A stretch of 64,000 bases of DNA from Eucommia ulmoides (GCA_016647705.1 CM028333.1:22686243-22750242), one strand, 5' to 3'; positions 12,213 through 25,734 are shown, counted from the stretch's first letter. The notes: a model not told the origin generated them from the sequence alone. Translations and numbers: made by a program.

Positions 12213-15200
12213 TGTTGGACCAGTGAGCTACCCAAGAGGGGAAGGGGGGGGTGAATAGGGTAGTAATAAAAATTATCAAATAATTAACACTTGAAAATAC
12301 AAATAATTAATTTTATTCTAAATTAATTATTATTTTTATAGCAACGGATAAATGTTATTAAACTAGGTGCACACCCAAACAATTGAAAATAAATAAAGTA
12401 AAAATTGCAGCACACCAAAATTTATACTGGTTCATCAAGCTACTCTTAGTTAATCCAGTCCTCTGAGCCCCACGGAGAGTCGCACCCACTAATCACTATG
12501 ATCTCTTTAATCAGGTGGGAACCAAACCCTTACAAAGTGATTCTTTTCACAGGCTCAGAATTAACCTTTATAATTTATTTCCGCAGGCTAAGGAATAACC
12601 CCATCTTTTCCCAGGCTAAAGATTAACCTAATTCTTTTATATTTAGACTAAGAATTAAACCTCACAAAAACACTCCAAGTATCATTTTACCCGGTAAGGA
12701 TTGAACCGTTACAAATTTACTCAAAATAATTCTGGTCCGGAAGAATTACCCTTATCTCTTTTCACAGGAAAATATTAACTTAATCTTTTTGTACTCTAGG
12801 CAAAGATCAAATCTCAATTTTTTTCCCGAAAAAGATTGAAACTAGCTACCCCTGATTAGATACTCCCAATAGTATCTAATCCGCACACAACTCACCAATT
12901 ACAAAATTGATAAGTTTTTTCCCACTCGGAGCTTCTACCACCCCAGATTAATTTGAACTCAATTAATGTTCCGATACTAGTGATAGAAATAAAGTGAGAA
13001 TTTCAAAATCTGATTTTAATAAAAACGGGTAGCACACAATTTAGCACGCGATCAGATTTTCACAAAAAATTGTTTAAATTTTTTTCAATCAATTTAAAGT
13101 TCAGAAAAACGATTTCAAAGATCAATATTCTAAGTAGTAAACAATAATATCAAACAATAATTAATTGCAAAGACTTAGAACAATCTCTCCAGAAATCCAC
13201 TTAATGAATAAAGAATGAATAGCAATGAAACTCCAAATCGATAACAACAATAATCCATAACAAATTTTCTCAAGAACAATTCTCAAGAATAATCTTACAA
13301 TACACTCAGTATGAATTCAGAATGATCACTTTCAAAAAACTCATGAATTGAATAGCTCTTGAAATTTTATTAAATTGGGATGATTGGAATCTTAAAAACG
13401 CATGTTTATTTATTGGGAATTGAAACAAGTCCTCCAACAGCTTGTTCCCTCATATCATGACAATTAATTGCACTTATAGATCCATTATATCATTATGACT
13501 AGATCCTGGTTTAATTCACTCAATTATATCTTTTAAAATATTCAATTTAGTCCCTCAAATATTTCTCAATTTTAATTAGATAGGATAGAAAGAATTAAAC
13601 GTACCAATTTTAGAAATAATCAAATTATATGAACCATATCTATAAGAATATCAAAATATCAATTACATATCTCAAATAACATCAAATCCCTAAGATATTT
13701 CTCTGATCTTAATCATAAAATGGCTAGTAATGACTATTTTTTGGAAAAATCCATGAAATCCTCTAAACCTGAAACCGAAGTATTGGTTGACCGACCAATC
13801 ACCACAGGTCGACCGATCGATTTAGGATGTAGCCCTAGCCAAAAGTTCTAGCCCGTCGGTCGACCGCTACTCCTTGGTTTGTCGACCAAACGATTCAGAG
13901 AGTTCCTCAGGCCAAAATCCAGCTATGGTAGGTCAACCGTTCCACTTTGGTCTATCGACCTAAGGATTTAGAGAGTTTCACCTTTGGCCATAGTTTGACC
14001 TAGCTGTAAGACCCCGATTTCGCATGTACGTCAATTTAGTTGCATTATTGAGCATTTAGAAAAATACGAGGGGGAAATATCCAAATTAAAAATTCAAATT
14101 AAAAGTTTAGGGGTCAATTTGCAAATTTAGAAACTTTCAATCCAAACTTTGGGAGGTAAATTGGCATTTAACTTCTTCCTTAAAAATTTTAAGGGGTGAA
14201 ATTACAAATTAAGAAAATCATAAATGATGAATTTGGATTAAAATAAAGATTTAAAGAATGAGGGGAAGAAAAGAAAAATTTAAGAAAAGATTTTTTTTTT
14301 TAAAACACACATATATATACACATATATCGTGTGTGTGTGTGCGCAGTGAGATCGCTGGTGACAGGAGAGAGAGAGGAACGGGAAGACGTGGCAAGCGAT
14401 GATCAATCTTTACCACTCAATTCATGCATATTAAAAGGATACATACAAAAAAATATCAGGATCAAAACACTATCAGAAGCGAAAAATCAGAATTTGAGAG
14501 AGAGAGATGGTTCGGCGGTGCTGGGTTCTCCGGCGTGGTCGGCTGTGTGTGCGTTCTGCTTCATTTCATTGTGTGTGTGTGTGTATTGATTGTCGTCGAT
14601 GGGGAATGGGAGTGTGATCAGTTGTCGAATTTCTGCCGTGCATGTGTGTGTGTATGTGTACTCTGTTTTTCTTCCGACTGTATGAATCGGTGTGGGGGTG
14701 TTTCGTTAGTACATGTGTATGTCGCTGGACTGTGTGTGGGCGTATGTGGGTGTGTGCTCCTCCGGCAAAGTGGGTGCTTTGTCTTGTTAGCAATGTACCG
14801 TTGTGAGTATGTATGTGTGTGATCGACACTATTTTGGTACCGACGTAAGTGTGCCTGTGTATGTCTCCTGTTTCCATTTGGTACAGCGGTGTGTGGGTGT
14901 GGGTTTTCTGTTCGGATCGTCAGTCGTCAATCGTCGACGATCGTGTGTGGGTCGTCGTCGGATAGTGGTGAGCGTTTGTGACCGGTGTAGGGTGGCTGGC
15001 GGTGAAGGAGAGTTAGTGTGAGAGAGAGCGTCGGCTGTGGGTGCGTGTGGGTTCCCATTTCTATCCAATGGTGGCGTTTGGCGGTGAAGGTGGGTGTGCC
15101 ATTTGTCTGTCTTGTCCAACGACATATGTGATTGTGGTTGGGTGGTTGGTCGCCACCAGTGAGAGGGGTGTGGGTGGTCGGTCTGCAGGGAACCAGAACA

Positions 15201-15808
15201 GAAACAGAGAAACCAAAAAAAAAAAAAATACAAAAAAGAAGAAGAAGAAAAAGAAGAAAAGAAAGAGGAAAAATTACACAAACACGCTAATAAAAAATCC
15301 AAAAATTTGTCTCGCGGCCGACGGACGATTCGGAGTAGGTAAAATCTATTCCTTAATCATTTTTTTAACTCAACTCTTCAATGTTTTTGCCCCTTTAACC
15401 AATTTCCTTTATCGGTTAATTTAATTGACACTTTAAATCAATTTTATTTTCTAATTTTTCTTAAATCAATATTTCTTCTTCAATTTCACATAGGAGCAAA
15501 TATGTTTAACTAATGAGGATCCTATAAAAAATACACATAATCATAAAATCATTTTTGTGTCGTGTGTGATCCTAATTGAGATACATTAATAGTAAAAAGT
15601 AACCTGAGTTATTTTCCATTAGATTCTTCAAAATTTTCGGTCTCTTAATTCTCATCTTTTTGTCAGTCTCTTGTATCCATAACCTTCTTCAACTATTTCT
15701 TCATGATTAAAACATCAATGGAATTTTTTCACTAAAACACTCAATAAACTCATTAGTTCTACAAAAAATATTAACATTTAATTGTCCATCAAAATTTTAG
15801 GATCAACA
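12213..15808 (-). repeat. 3' LTR of copia element D, interrupted by a G-family insertion
   Basis: The left end TGTTGGACC...CTACCCAAGAGGGG is the reverse of the copia LTR end seen in F (CCTTCTTGGGTAG...CTAACA); the right end GGATCAACA is its start. The LTR contains several GGTCGACCG-type palindromes at 13790-13980. A related-but-different LTR unit is inserted at 14005. Confidence 0.7.
14005..15345 (+). mobile_element. Partial LTR unit of family G inside D's LTR
   Basis: It begins TGTAAGACCCCGATTTCGCA and runs parallel to 40931-42070 (TGTAAGAGCCCGATTTAACT), including the GT-rich block and the motif CGGCCGACGGACGATTCGGAG before GTAGGTAAAATCT. Homology cannot be followed beyond about 15345, so only the 5' part of the unit is present. 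GT-rich frames within (14424-14822 and others) are low-complexity translation. Confidence 0.6.
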
Positions 15809-16299
15809 ATCTCTTCCTTTTTTATGATGACAATTAACTTTGATATTTTTGTTAATATAATATGTAACCACACTCCCCCTAAATCCGAGAACTTATTTTC
15901 TTAACTCGATAAAACACAATCATAAAGAATAATTTTAAAAATACATATAATATTCAACAAAGCACAAAATCATCTCAATAATCAATAATTCATAAACTCC
16001 CCCTGCATTGGTGCAATGCTTAGGCGAACAAATCTAAACATTAACTAAACTCATTTAAAACACAACTATGGTCTCCCTTTATAAGTATTCAACAACACAT
16101 CAATAAATTCTCCACCTTTGTCATCTCAAAAAGTGGGGAAGGAGAACCACTAATCACTACTATTTTAGGCAAACATCATTATGCTTAGCCATACCCAAAC
16201 TACAAATGATTTCATAAACTGATATTCCACTAAAGGCTTGGTAAAAATATCAGCAAGCTAATCGGAGGTATCAATATATTCAATAACCATGTCCATTTT

Positions 16300-17145
16300 T
16301 TGAATGTGATCATGAATAAAGTGATGTTTAATCTCTATGTGCTTAGTTCATGGGTACTACGTAGGATTTTTACTTAGATAAATAGCACTTTTATTATCAC
16401 AATAGATCGGGACTTCCTCCATACATATTCCAAAATCATTTAACTGTTGCTTAATATACAAAATTTGAGCACAACAGTTACCAACTGCCATATACTCAGC
16501 CTCAATAGTGGATAAGGCTATCGATTTCTGTTTCTTGCTTGACCGAGAAACCAAGGCATGTCCTAGCAAATGACACGACCTACTTGTACTTTTTCGATAG
16601 GCTTTGCAACCGACAAAATCAGCGTCGGAGTAACTTATTAACTTAAAATCACTCCCCCTAGGATACCATAATCCTAGGTTAGTCGTCCCCTTTAAATATC
16701 GAAAAATTCACTTAACCGCAGTTAAGTGAGATTCCTTAGGACATGACTAAAATCTATCACATAAGCAAACACTATACATAATTTCAAGTCCATTAGCAGT
16801 TAAATACAACAAGCTACCAATTATACCTCGATACAATTTTTCATTAACGTTTTTGCCCATATCGTCTTTGTTTATGTTTGTAGCTATTGCCAAGGGAGTT
16901 TTGTACCCTTTAGCGCCATCCAAGCCATGTTTCTTTAACAACTCCTTGGTGTATTTAGCTTGGTTTATGAATATCCCTTATTTGTTATGCTTAATTTGCA
17001 ACCCAAGAAAGAAATTCAGCTCTTCCTTCATGCTCATTTCAAATTCAACCTGCATTATCTTGACAAACTCTTGGAGAATAATGACCTCATTTATTCATGG
17101 GATCCACACAATGTCACTATTGTCATCTTTACAGTCGACTTAGTA
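16300..17145 (-). pseudogene. Copia RT/RNase H remnant of element D
   Basis: Minus-strand frames give the end of a Ty1/copia reverse transcriptase (AKYTKELLKKHGLDGAKGYK type block, 16990-16745) and the RNase H region (RSSKKQKSIALSTIEAEYMA, 16540-16357). Order and orientation fit a single broken pol gene read towards lower coordinates. The remnant no longer encodes a whole protein. Confidence 0.8.
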
Positions 17146-17637
17146 AAAAAACAGAACCAATCCTATGGCTAAAGCGTCCACTTTTCTGTTCTGCCTTGGA
17201 TGTTGATGGTGCCCTGCACCAATTCTTTTTTGGTGAAGCCCTCGTCGCTTACTCCTCTATCGTTGTCATCACCAAAGAAGACTCGATGGGTAATGTTTGT
17301 CGCCTTCCATGTGTGCAAATTCTGATTGCTTGTTTGATTTTCTTTTTACGAATACCCTAGTTGGTTTTTGATTAGCAGAACAGTTGATCTTGCTAAACAA
17401 GTGATCTCGCTGTAAAAATTTCTTGCCTACAACGATTTCGATTTGATTTTCCAGCGTGCTCTTCGCCGGAATCCCTATTCTCCATCATCGCTGGCTTTTG
17501 CTCATAATTGAACATGACTTGCAATCGGACAAGCTGATTGATTGATTTCTCGGATCTCCTAGAAATCGTTGAATATTTACGAGAAATTGATTGAAATACC
17601 AAGACTTTTTGCTCGATTTTCCATAGACGACGCCAAA

Positions 17638-18334
17638 TGATGTTGCCAAAAATATCTAGCACGTGCAAAAGATTTCCTATGTGCTAAAGACCTCTACAAC
17701 CTCTAAAACCGATTAGCTCAAAAGAGACACCGGTGTGGTGTCAGCCAAAAAACTTCCGACGTGAGAATAAGTCAGTCGACTTTAAAGTATTAGGCAAAAG
17801 ACCAAATATAATATTAATGTAATACCTTCCTTTATTTATAGACTTTGTGGATCACGACTGTTTGGTATGGCTGACCTAGTCTTTAGTGACTTGGTCTTTT
17901 TCCACTATATGATGATGACCCACTTCCTCCTATCTAGGTAGAATTATGGGTTAGTGGGTTGAATTGATCTTTAATGACTTAATCTTCTTCCACTTTGTTG
18001 CTATTTATTTGGAAGTGTATCTTTGACTAAGTTACGTTCTTTGACTTTCCACTTGATGGATCTATGCATGAATCACCAGTTTGGACCAATGTCCTCGACC
18101 TGGCTCTTTTTGGGTATTGAACCTCTTTATTGTGCTTGCCCAGGATGACCTGTAGGCTTATTGTGATGGGCTTCTTCCAAGCTATATGTTGGGTTGCTCG
18201 TAGCGGATTTTTTTTTCTAGCTCAATTTTATCAGCCAGTGCTTTCCCGTTCTTGGGCCTAAAATATTGGCCCAATTTATTTATCAGGATCCCCTTTTAAA
18301 GCTGAATATAGAAGCGGGAATTTTTCCTGCATCA
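17638..18334 (-). repeat. 5' LTR of element E, with primer binding site at 17612-17637
   Basis: The 697 bp unit begins TGATGTTGCCAAAAAT and ends TTTTTCCTGCATCA. To its left, the reverse strand reads TTTGGCGTCGTCTATGG directly after the LTR, as expected for a primer binding site. Hence this is the upstream LTR of a minus-strand element and pairs with 7266-7970. Confidence 0.7.
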
Positions 18335-19142
18335 AGTTCAAAATTACATCCAGTTAGATGAGTAATTTCAATTGGGACTGATTTTTTTTTAATTATTATT
18401 ATTATTATTTATTTTGTTTTATGTCGGTAATCGATTTGTTATTTCTTGATTGAATTTGTTGGGGAGAATAGATGATTATGGTGATATTGGGTTGTCGGTG
18501 GGTGGCCATCAGAATGGAATAGGATAATAGAGCTTTGATGGAGACGCGAATCAAGTCGCTTGCTTTTCGGCTAGAATTGAAACTCAAAGTGTTTTCAAGT
18601 CAGAGACTTTTTTTTTTTTTTTTTTTTTTTGTGGTTTTGTATGAAACTTGATTGTTTGATGTTGTTATTTTGTTGCCAAATTTGATGGAATAATAAATAA
18701 TTCTTAAAATTTATGTGAGTGTATTTATAATTAATTTCGTAATAATAATTGTTTGATAATTTAAAAAATTATGTAGTACTAGTGTATATTTTTTATTCAT
18801 TTATGTAATAATTTATTTGTAAAACCTGTTGGTGTTATAAATAATATAAGCAATCATAAAAAAATTTAAATATCTATACATATAATATATTTTTGTGTTC
18901 TAAGGGTATTCATATCTTAGTTTTTGAATTTTTTTCATGTTCCTGTGTCAGACATGACATGCGTGTCCATATCCATGCTTCCTAACTCCCACGGGATAAA
19001 TCCAAAACAACTCAAACAAAAAAAAAAGGTTTTTCTTCTGAGTGCTCCCAAAGTTTTAAAAATACATTTTCCAGGACAAGTCAAATCAAACTTATGCCAG
19101 AAGTGCAAAAATAATTTTATTGCAAAATTACCCCTTTCTATA

Positions 19143-19224
<82 letters not shown>

Positions 19225-19590
19225 AAAGCAATTTCCACTGATTTGTTTTTGTAACTCTAATGAATTTTAGTTTTTAATAAAAATTCCACTAAATTTTATT
19301 TTTTTATTCAAAATATATAATTTCGATTGGTTGATATAGGAACTAAAATATATTAAAAAAATGATAAAAACAATTGACTGATCCATTGAACTAGTTGACT
19401 GATTGATACTGTTTCACAGAGATTTTACGAAAAGGTCCAAAACGGTCGACTGACTTGGTGTTTTGGTCGACTGGTGGATTCAAGTTTCCAGAAGTTTTGC
19501 AATGTGAGATAACTTGGTCAACTGACTTTGGCTAATCCAATTGACCGATTGAATCAAGTTCCCATAATATTTGGTGTAAAGTTCAAAACA
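18335..19590. other. Spacer with microsatellites; edge of older copia LTR debris
   Basis: The block has an ATT repeat (18389-18411), a T run of 24 or more (18607-18631), and a compound TCTA/TA microsatellite at 19139-19218. From about 19370 the sequence has GTTGACTGA and GTCGACTGA motifs resembling copia LTR interiors, so element F probably landed in older LTR debris. No gene is seen. Confidence 0.45.
19139..19218. repeat. Compound microsatellite (TCTA)n(TA)n
   Basis: About nine TCTA units are followed directly by about seventeen TA units. A frame of 99 codons running through it ends in repeated YLSI and YI and is artefactual. Confidence 0.9.
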
Positions 19591-19595
19591 ATCAA

Positions 19596-21773
19596 TGTTG
19601 ACCCTAGATGTTTTGATTAAATAATTAACTTAGATGTTTTATGGAGTAATGGTTTTATCGAGAAAATTTTTCAGATTATAGTTCTTGTATTTAAATAACA
19701 AGATATAATGAGGAGAAACTATTAGATCAAGTTGGTTGTAATGGAAGACATTGAAGAATTTTGATAAGAAGATTTTTTGTGTGATTAGGTAAAACAACTT
19801 AATCTCTTTATTTACTCTTAATACAACCCGAATAGGACCACACATGACATATGATATTAACATGAAGTATTTTTAAATTTGCTAGAAGTGATAAATTTAT
19901 GTAAAAAGAGTTTTTCTAAATAATTGATCAAGAACTATTTAAAAGTTGTGAAAAACTGAGAAAAAAGACTAAACGGTCGACTGACAAGTGAATCGGTTGA
20001 CCGCCGAAATTAGGATATCATAAAATGAGGGTTTAGGCATAGCAGTTGACTAACTGGTTGGATTTGTATTTTAGAGCCTAAATTGGTCAACTGACCGGTC
20101 GACCGATTTGTGTTTCAATGGCTAGAAATATAGATATTAAGAGCTAAACGGTTTGACCAAGAATCCGATCCACTGATGTGTTCTTTTTTCTATTTAGACC
20201 AAAACATTTTTCAAAGATCTTCCAACCGGATTTTTAGCATATGAATGTTGGAATAATATTTTTAATTTCTGAAATGTATTTTCAAAGATATGGGAGATAT
20301 TTATGTGATTTTATTTGACCTTATGATTCAAACCTTATATTTTCTAATTTTATGATCTTTTTGATAAAATTCTTTCAATTCTTTGATTGGCTAAGATCAA
20401 ATCATTTTGGGGGACAAATTGAGTTTTAAAAGTTAAATTTTTGGTTAAATATAGCCGTTATAAATCTATTTTATGTATGGGGTTTATATGTGTTATTTTT
20501 TTATATATCTTTTAAAAACTAGCATTTATAGGCTATCTTTAAAATCTATTTATATAGACTTCCGAATTAATAATAATTAATCAATTTTTTTTCGATTTTA
20601 AAAAAGAGAAATATTTTTTTTTCTGAAAAATATTTTTAAAGCTATGTTTTGAGTGTGTTCTTGAACGAAAGAATAAGCTTTTGCAAAACCGAGGCCACTA
20701 CGAAGCTGTTCATTGTGTCAAATCTTTCTTGAAAAAATTTGGTGAGTTCTTTTTAGTTTATCTATGTGCCCAAAAGATTTTGTGCTTTAATTGATCTATA
20801 TTATTTATTTTGAGCTAAATCTTTTTTGAGGTGAAAAATCCTTATTCCTGAAACACATTAAAAATTATTTAAAATGATTTTTTCCTTAAATCTTATTATT
20901 ATTCTTGATTTATTTGTTGCTCAAATCATGTGCTATAACATTACCTGATTTTATTTGTTTTTGAGCATGTGATATCAAATTGAAATACTGTGAAAAATCA
21001 CTTTTGAAAATATTTGAATATATTTTATTGAAAATCTTCATTCTAAAGATAAAAATGATTCAAAATATTTGGTTTGCTCGAATCCGTGCTTAAATTGATA
21101 AAAATCCATATTATTGATTCTCATGCACGCTAATTGATATAAATTTTGTGAAATTACTTCTATCACTTAGTTTTTGGGCATTAATTAAGTTTACATTGAA
21201 TTAAGGTTGTAGAAATTTATGTGAGAAGAAACTGATTATTCTTTTGTATTTTTGAGTCGTAGCTTCGATCTAAAAGTATCTGGTCTAAGTAAGAAGGTTT
21301 ATTAGGTATAACAGGACCTTACCTAATCAAAGTTTAAAGGTTTGATTCTTACCTAAGGGAAAAGAATTATGTGTGTGGTTGTAACTTAAACCTAAACGTA
21401 ATTGATTTAAGTGAGAGTGTAGATTGAGCATAAAGGGAACTTGTCTAATCTGAGTGTAAAGGTTTAATTTTGAGCCTAGAAAAAGAATTATTGTAAGAGT
21501 TTGATTCTTACCTAGGAAAACAATTGGGTGTGGTAGTTGATTGCAAATTCCTTGCAAGAGCTCAGAGGAGTGGACTTAAGTAAGAGTAGCTTGCCGAACT
21601 ATTACAAATCTATTTATCAATTTCTCTATCCCTTATCTGCTTGGTTGTGCATTTAGAAATTCATGTTTCTGCATAATTAACAAATATATACATTGATTAG
21701 AGAATTAAATTCATTTGTTAATTTTTAAACTAGCAAATTCACTCCCCTTCTTGGGTAGATATTTGGGCTAACA
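19596..21773 (+). repeat. 5' LTR of element F
   Basis: The 2178 bp LTR starts TGTTGACCCTAGATGTTTTG and ends TGGGTAGATATTTGGGCTAACA, followed by a copia-type primer site. It contains clustered GTCGACTGA/GGTCGACCGA motifs at 19970-20160 and three spaced copies of GTTTGATTCTTACCTA-type text near 21330-21520. The matching 3' LTR begins at 30595. Confidence 0.85.
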
Positions 21774-21830
21774 ATTGGTACTAGATCTAGATTAGCAGAA
21801 TAAGCTTCACATCCTAGCTAACACAATCAC

Positions 21831-23323
21831 ATGACACACCACATAAGTAATAAATTAACTGAGGGACAATCTATGCGCCGCCCTCCATTTTTCACGGACG
21901 ATAATCATATTTTCTGGAAGGCTAGAATGACAACATTCTTACAGGCTACTAATTACAATGAATGGTTAGTTATTAAAAATGATCCTTATGTTCCTTATGT
22001 TCATTGTGTTACTAAGAAAGAAGATAAGTATGATATGGATAATTTAAAAAAATTATTTATAAATACTCAATCTATTAATCTAGTATTCTGTGGATTAGAT
22101 ATGAATGAATACAACATGATATCAGATTGTGAGTCGGTAAAAGAAATGTGGGACATTTTGCTGGTTACACACGAGAGAACGAATTAGGTGAAAAAAAAAA
22201 TCCAAATTCAGTGCCCTGGTCTACCAGTTTGAGCTTTTCAAAATGGGCGAGACATAAATAATCCAGGATATGTACACCAGATTCACCAATATTTGTAATA
22301 GCCTCGGCGCACTTGAAAAACCATATTCTATGTTGGAGAGAGTCTGAAAAATCCTGAGGTCCTCAACCAAAGCATGGAAACCCAAGTTGACAACTATTGA
22401 GGAAACTAAGGATCTCAACAAATACACTATTGATGAGTTCATTAGTAACCTAATCACTGACGAGTCACTTATCCAAGGATACGAAGAAAAAGCACACACT
22501 AGAAAACGGAGGTCCTCGACACTTAAAGTTCAGAAAGATGATAACGATGATGGCAATGATAACATAAGTCTCGATAGTGATCAAGAGTGGGACATAACTC
22601 TTATTACAAGGAATTTCAGGAAAATGACCCGACGTACTTTTCCTGGACAAGGAACTTCAATATGAACAATATTGAATATTTTAATTATCACAAATGGGGC
22701 TTTCCAACCAGATTGTCCCAATCCAAAGAAGGAAAGCAAACATAATGACAAAAGAAAATCAAAGAATGCTAAGAAGAAATCCATGAAAACAATGTGGGAT
22801 GATTCAGATTTAAGCAATTCCGAAACATTAGGCAACAATGAAGAATCCACAATGTTTGCTCTTATAGTTATTAGGGATGAGGTACTGTTTGGTTAGTGTT
22901 TCCATTCCTTGATTTTTGTTCCCACTCCCAAAATTTTGAGATTGATGTACATAATTAAATACGTTTGGTAAACACGTTTCTGTTCCTATCCCATCCCCAA
23001 ATTTTAGCTTTGATTTTTGAGTTCCTTAAGAAGGTAAGAATAAAACAATTATTAATTCTTTTCATTCCCATTCTTTCCCTTCCCAAAATGAAATACGCCG
23101 ATCATTTTTTAAATAATTAATAAGAGAATCTAATTCCATTTCTTCCTAATCCTTTACGATTCATTCCTTCTGTTCGTGCATTTTTTCTCTATAGCTAGCG
23201 TCTTCGTTTCCATAGCCATCTTCATCTTTGTCTTCGTATTCGTTGCTCCTGTGGTGGTCTTGTGTCTTCACTAGTCCATTTCTCCCATGTATTCGTTCTT
23301 CAGTCTTCCATCAACATCGTCAT

Positions 23324-23359
<36 letters not shown>

Positions 23360-25443
23360 CTCTGTTTATCAATGTTTGAAGTTCAAATCTATGGATTTTT
23401 CTCTTGAAATCCATAGATCTGGATGAAATCGAAACCCTAGCTTTTTGACGAAATTGATTTTATTCAAGAAATCGATTTTCTTAACGAGTTAGGGTCCGTG
23501 AATGAAATCGATTTCATTGTTGATTTCTTGATAGGAGCATATTTATATGTTTCTTTCTAAAATTGAATTCATTGCTCATTGACGAAATCAATTTTGTTCA
23601 CGCAATCCATTAGGTGACAAAGCTTGCTTTCTTCTTCTTTATCGGCCACCGCAACGTCGACGGCGAGAATGTATGCTCTATCTCTTATCTGTCTCTCCAT
23701 CTATGTCTTTCTTTTCCTTTCTGTCTAGTTGAGTTTCTCTTGAAATCCATTTATCTGGGAAAGGTTTTTCCAAATTTTTTCATCCTAATATCGTATTTAT
23801 TATGTGTCTGAATCGTGTATTGATGTTTTTGCTTTACTTTTCTAATTTTAGGTTTATGTTGTGGCTTGATTTCCTTTCTATGTTTTTTTCTTCCCTTCCC
23901 ATTAAGCTGTCATGATATAGCTTGCAGGTTTTTGTACCAAAGATTTTAAGAGAAAATGGAGAAGTCCAATAAAATTTATTGTCCTGTGTTTTGCTTTATA
24001 TGATGTTCTTCGTTATTGTTCTTGTTGATCTCTAGTGGCCTGTTTTGGGGGATCATTTTCTTGTGTTTGAGAATACTTTTGTTGTTGAATTGTTCATTTG
24101 GCTCTGATTGTATGGATGATATTTGAAGTAGGTCACGTTTAAGGGTTTCTCTATGCTTTGTAAACTTGATGGTTAATGGTCATATTTTGTGATGAAAATA
24201 TGTTTTGGTGAGCGTTGCCCTTTTTATTTCTCTTATTTATTTATTTATTATTATTATTATTATTACAAGGATCTTGCTCGATGCACAATTGGTTGGAGGT
24301 AATAAAATTGACTTTAGAAAGAATGAAATCAACATTTGAATGTATATTGTTTAAAATTTGATCTATTGAAATACGATTTAATCACTTTTGACCAAACCAA
24401 ATATATATTTGGTGATTTACAGTTTTCTAACATTATTTGTATTTTATTTTTTTGACTAAGAAAAATTTATCAATTAATTTTAAAATCACATAATTACTTA
24501 AAAAATTAATTTATTTTAATCTTGAAGTCCCATTTTGTAAAAATAAAAAATATATTTTTGCTCGATGGACTTCAACTTGTAAGGTTAGTGTTACCCACAC
24601 TTCAAAAAAAAAAAAAAAAGAAAAGAAAAGGGAATTTTACATGAAAATTATCATGTATTTTCAATTCATACATGTGGAAAGAATGAAGTTTAGAGAGTGG
24701 GGGGCTACAGTTGCTATTTGCTATTTATTCTTTTATTCTCATAAATTGAGGAAACAATTTTCGAGTAATGTAATTACCAAACGTGATTATGTTTCTAGAA
24801 AGAAATTTTTTTTTGTCATTACTAAACACGATTATGATCCTAGAAAGAAACAAAATTCTATTGTTACCAAGCGCGATTCTGTTACCAGAAGGAAACAAAA
24901 TTCTCATCCCATCCCATCCTAGTTTTTTGGGAGTGAAATGGAAAAAGTGGAAACACTAATCAAATGCCACTTAAATGTTCTACTTCTTGTCCTTTAAATT
25001 TTGATAAATTATCTGATATTTATCAGGAGTTATTAAATAATTATAAAACACAGTATTCAAAAATTAATGCCTTACTAAGCACAATTACTACTTTAAATAA
25101 ACAAATTGAAAAATGTGAAGCTAAAAACACTTTTTTCAAGAATCAAGTTTAAAAAAATATCTCATTAGATTTGAAAAAAAAGAAAGCAAGGAATTAAAAT
25201 TCAAAGTTAAGAATTTGAATTCTATTATTTTCAAGTTTACAAATGATGAGAATAATTTAAAAATATTTTTGGGAATCTCGAGAGGTGTTTTTGACAAGGT
25301 TGGACTTGGTTTTCGGAAAAACATTAAGCAAATGAGATTTGAAAAATTCTTTTATGAAATTAAGAAACTTGTTAGATGTTTTTACTATAACATTATAGGT
25401 CATACTATAAGAAATTACTTTCGATTAAAATCTAAAGACATGT
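21831..25443 (+). pseudogene. Copia gag remnant of element F, interrupted by a TIR element
   Basis: The first part (21831-22880) starts with the gag block RRPPFFTDDNHIFWKARM and TNYNEWLVIKNDPYVP, and later carries the acidic WDDSDLSNSET stretch typical of plant copia gag. The second part (24971-25443) contains a coiled-coil-like region (LSDIYQELLNNYKTQYSKIN) and a zinc-knuckle-like segment near its end. A 2.1 kb transposon separates the parts. The coding sequence is a broken fossil. Confidence 0.8.
22885..24970. mobile_element. TIR transposon of about 2.09 kb inside F gag
   Basis: The left end CTGTTTGGTTAGTGTTTCCA and the inverted right end GGCATTTGATTAGTGTTTCC form imperfect TIRs. The remaining ends also match in mirror order (TCCCACTCCCAAAA versus CTCCCAAAAAACTAG). 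The interior has CT microsatellite (23330-23353), four short lines using ATCGATTTC/GAAATCGATTT, and no transposase. The TIRs resemble the GGCGTTTGGTAACC type at 32391. A target duplication is not clear, so PIF/Harbinger membership is an inference. Confidence 0.6.
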
Positions 25444-25449
25444 AGTTAT

Positions 25450-25734
25450 AGGTTCCTACAGGAACTAAGGTGCTCCAACTAATAAGATTAGACTTACGTA
25501 AATTGGATACTACTTAGGAGATTTTTGATGTGGTTCTTGCAGGTTAATCTAATAAATATCTATGAGCAATAACATATTGTTCCTAGAAAGTCATCGTTCT
25601 CGTCACGTGACCGGGGATAAAATAAAATTTACGTCTTTGACATCAAAAGATGAAGGTTATGTGACTTTTTGAGACAATATCAAGAGTAAAGAAGTCAGTT
25701 TAAGTAAGTTGGTAAGAATTTCTAAGATATGTGT
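25450..25734 (+). pseudogene. Copia protease-region remnant of element F
   Basis: The frame around 25585-25670 shows SRHVTGDKIKFTSLT, the block following the protease active site in plant copia pol (SRHMTGDKSKF). It is followed at once by insertion C, and no integrase or RT of F is found on the far side. Confidence 0.7.

Larger units (their letters stand above)
12213..17145 (-). mobile_element. Ty1/copia element D, 3' half, minus strand
   Basis: On the minus strand, the 3' part of pol (about 17145-16300) is followed by a noncoding stretch, the purine tract AAAAAAGGAAGAGAT and an LTR beginning TGTTGATCCTAAAATTTTGA. The pol part shows the copia RNase H block with STIEAEYMA and YCDNKSAIYLSKNP, and the RT end with GSLLYLT. 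The 5' half of the element is absent at this place. Broken fossil with several defects; its LTR is related to that of element F. Confidence 0.75.
7266..18334 (-). mobile_element. Old Ty3-like LTR retrotransposon E with tandem-repeat 3' region
   Basis: Two related LTRs in the same orientation (7266-7970 and 17638-18334, about 80-85 % alike by eye) bound this 11 kb span. Both begin TGATGTTGCC and end CTGCATCA on the plus strand. Read on the minus strand, the right LTR is followed by TTTGGCGTCGTCTATGG, a primer site of the TTTGGCGCCGTCTGTGG kind known from plant Ty3 Tat-lineage elements, and the left LTR is preceded by the purine tract AAGGGGGAAA. No pol gene is visible; the 5' part has a 91-codon leader frame (17668-17393). 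A copia element lies inside. It is an old, broken fossil. The flanking pentamers GGTTT and AGTTC do not match well, so a single element is inferred from structure. Confidence 0.65.

Noticed and set aside
14332-15424. Several overlapping open frames of 70-157 codons on both strands
   Set aside because: They run through GT-rich and AAG-rich low-complexity sequence of a G-family LTR unit; composition, not coding, keeps them open.
18924-19223. 99-codon frame ending in YLSI/YI repeats
   Set aside because: It is translation of the TCTA/TA microsatellite.
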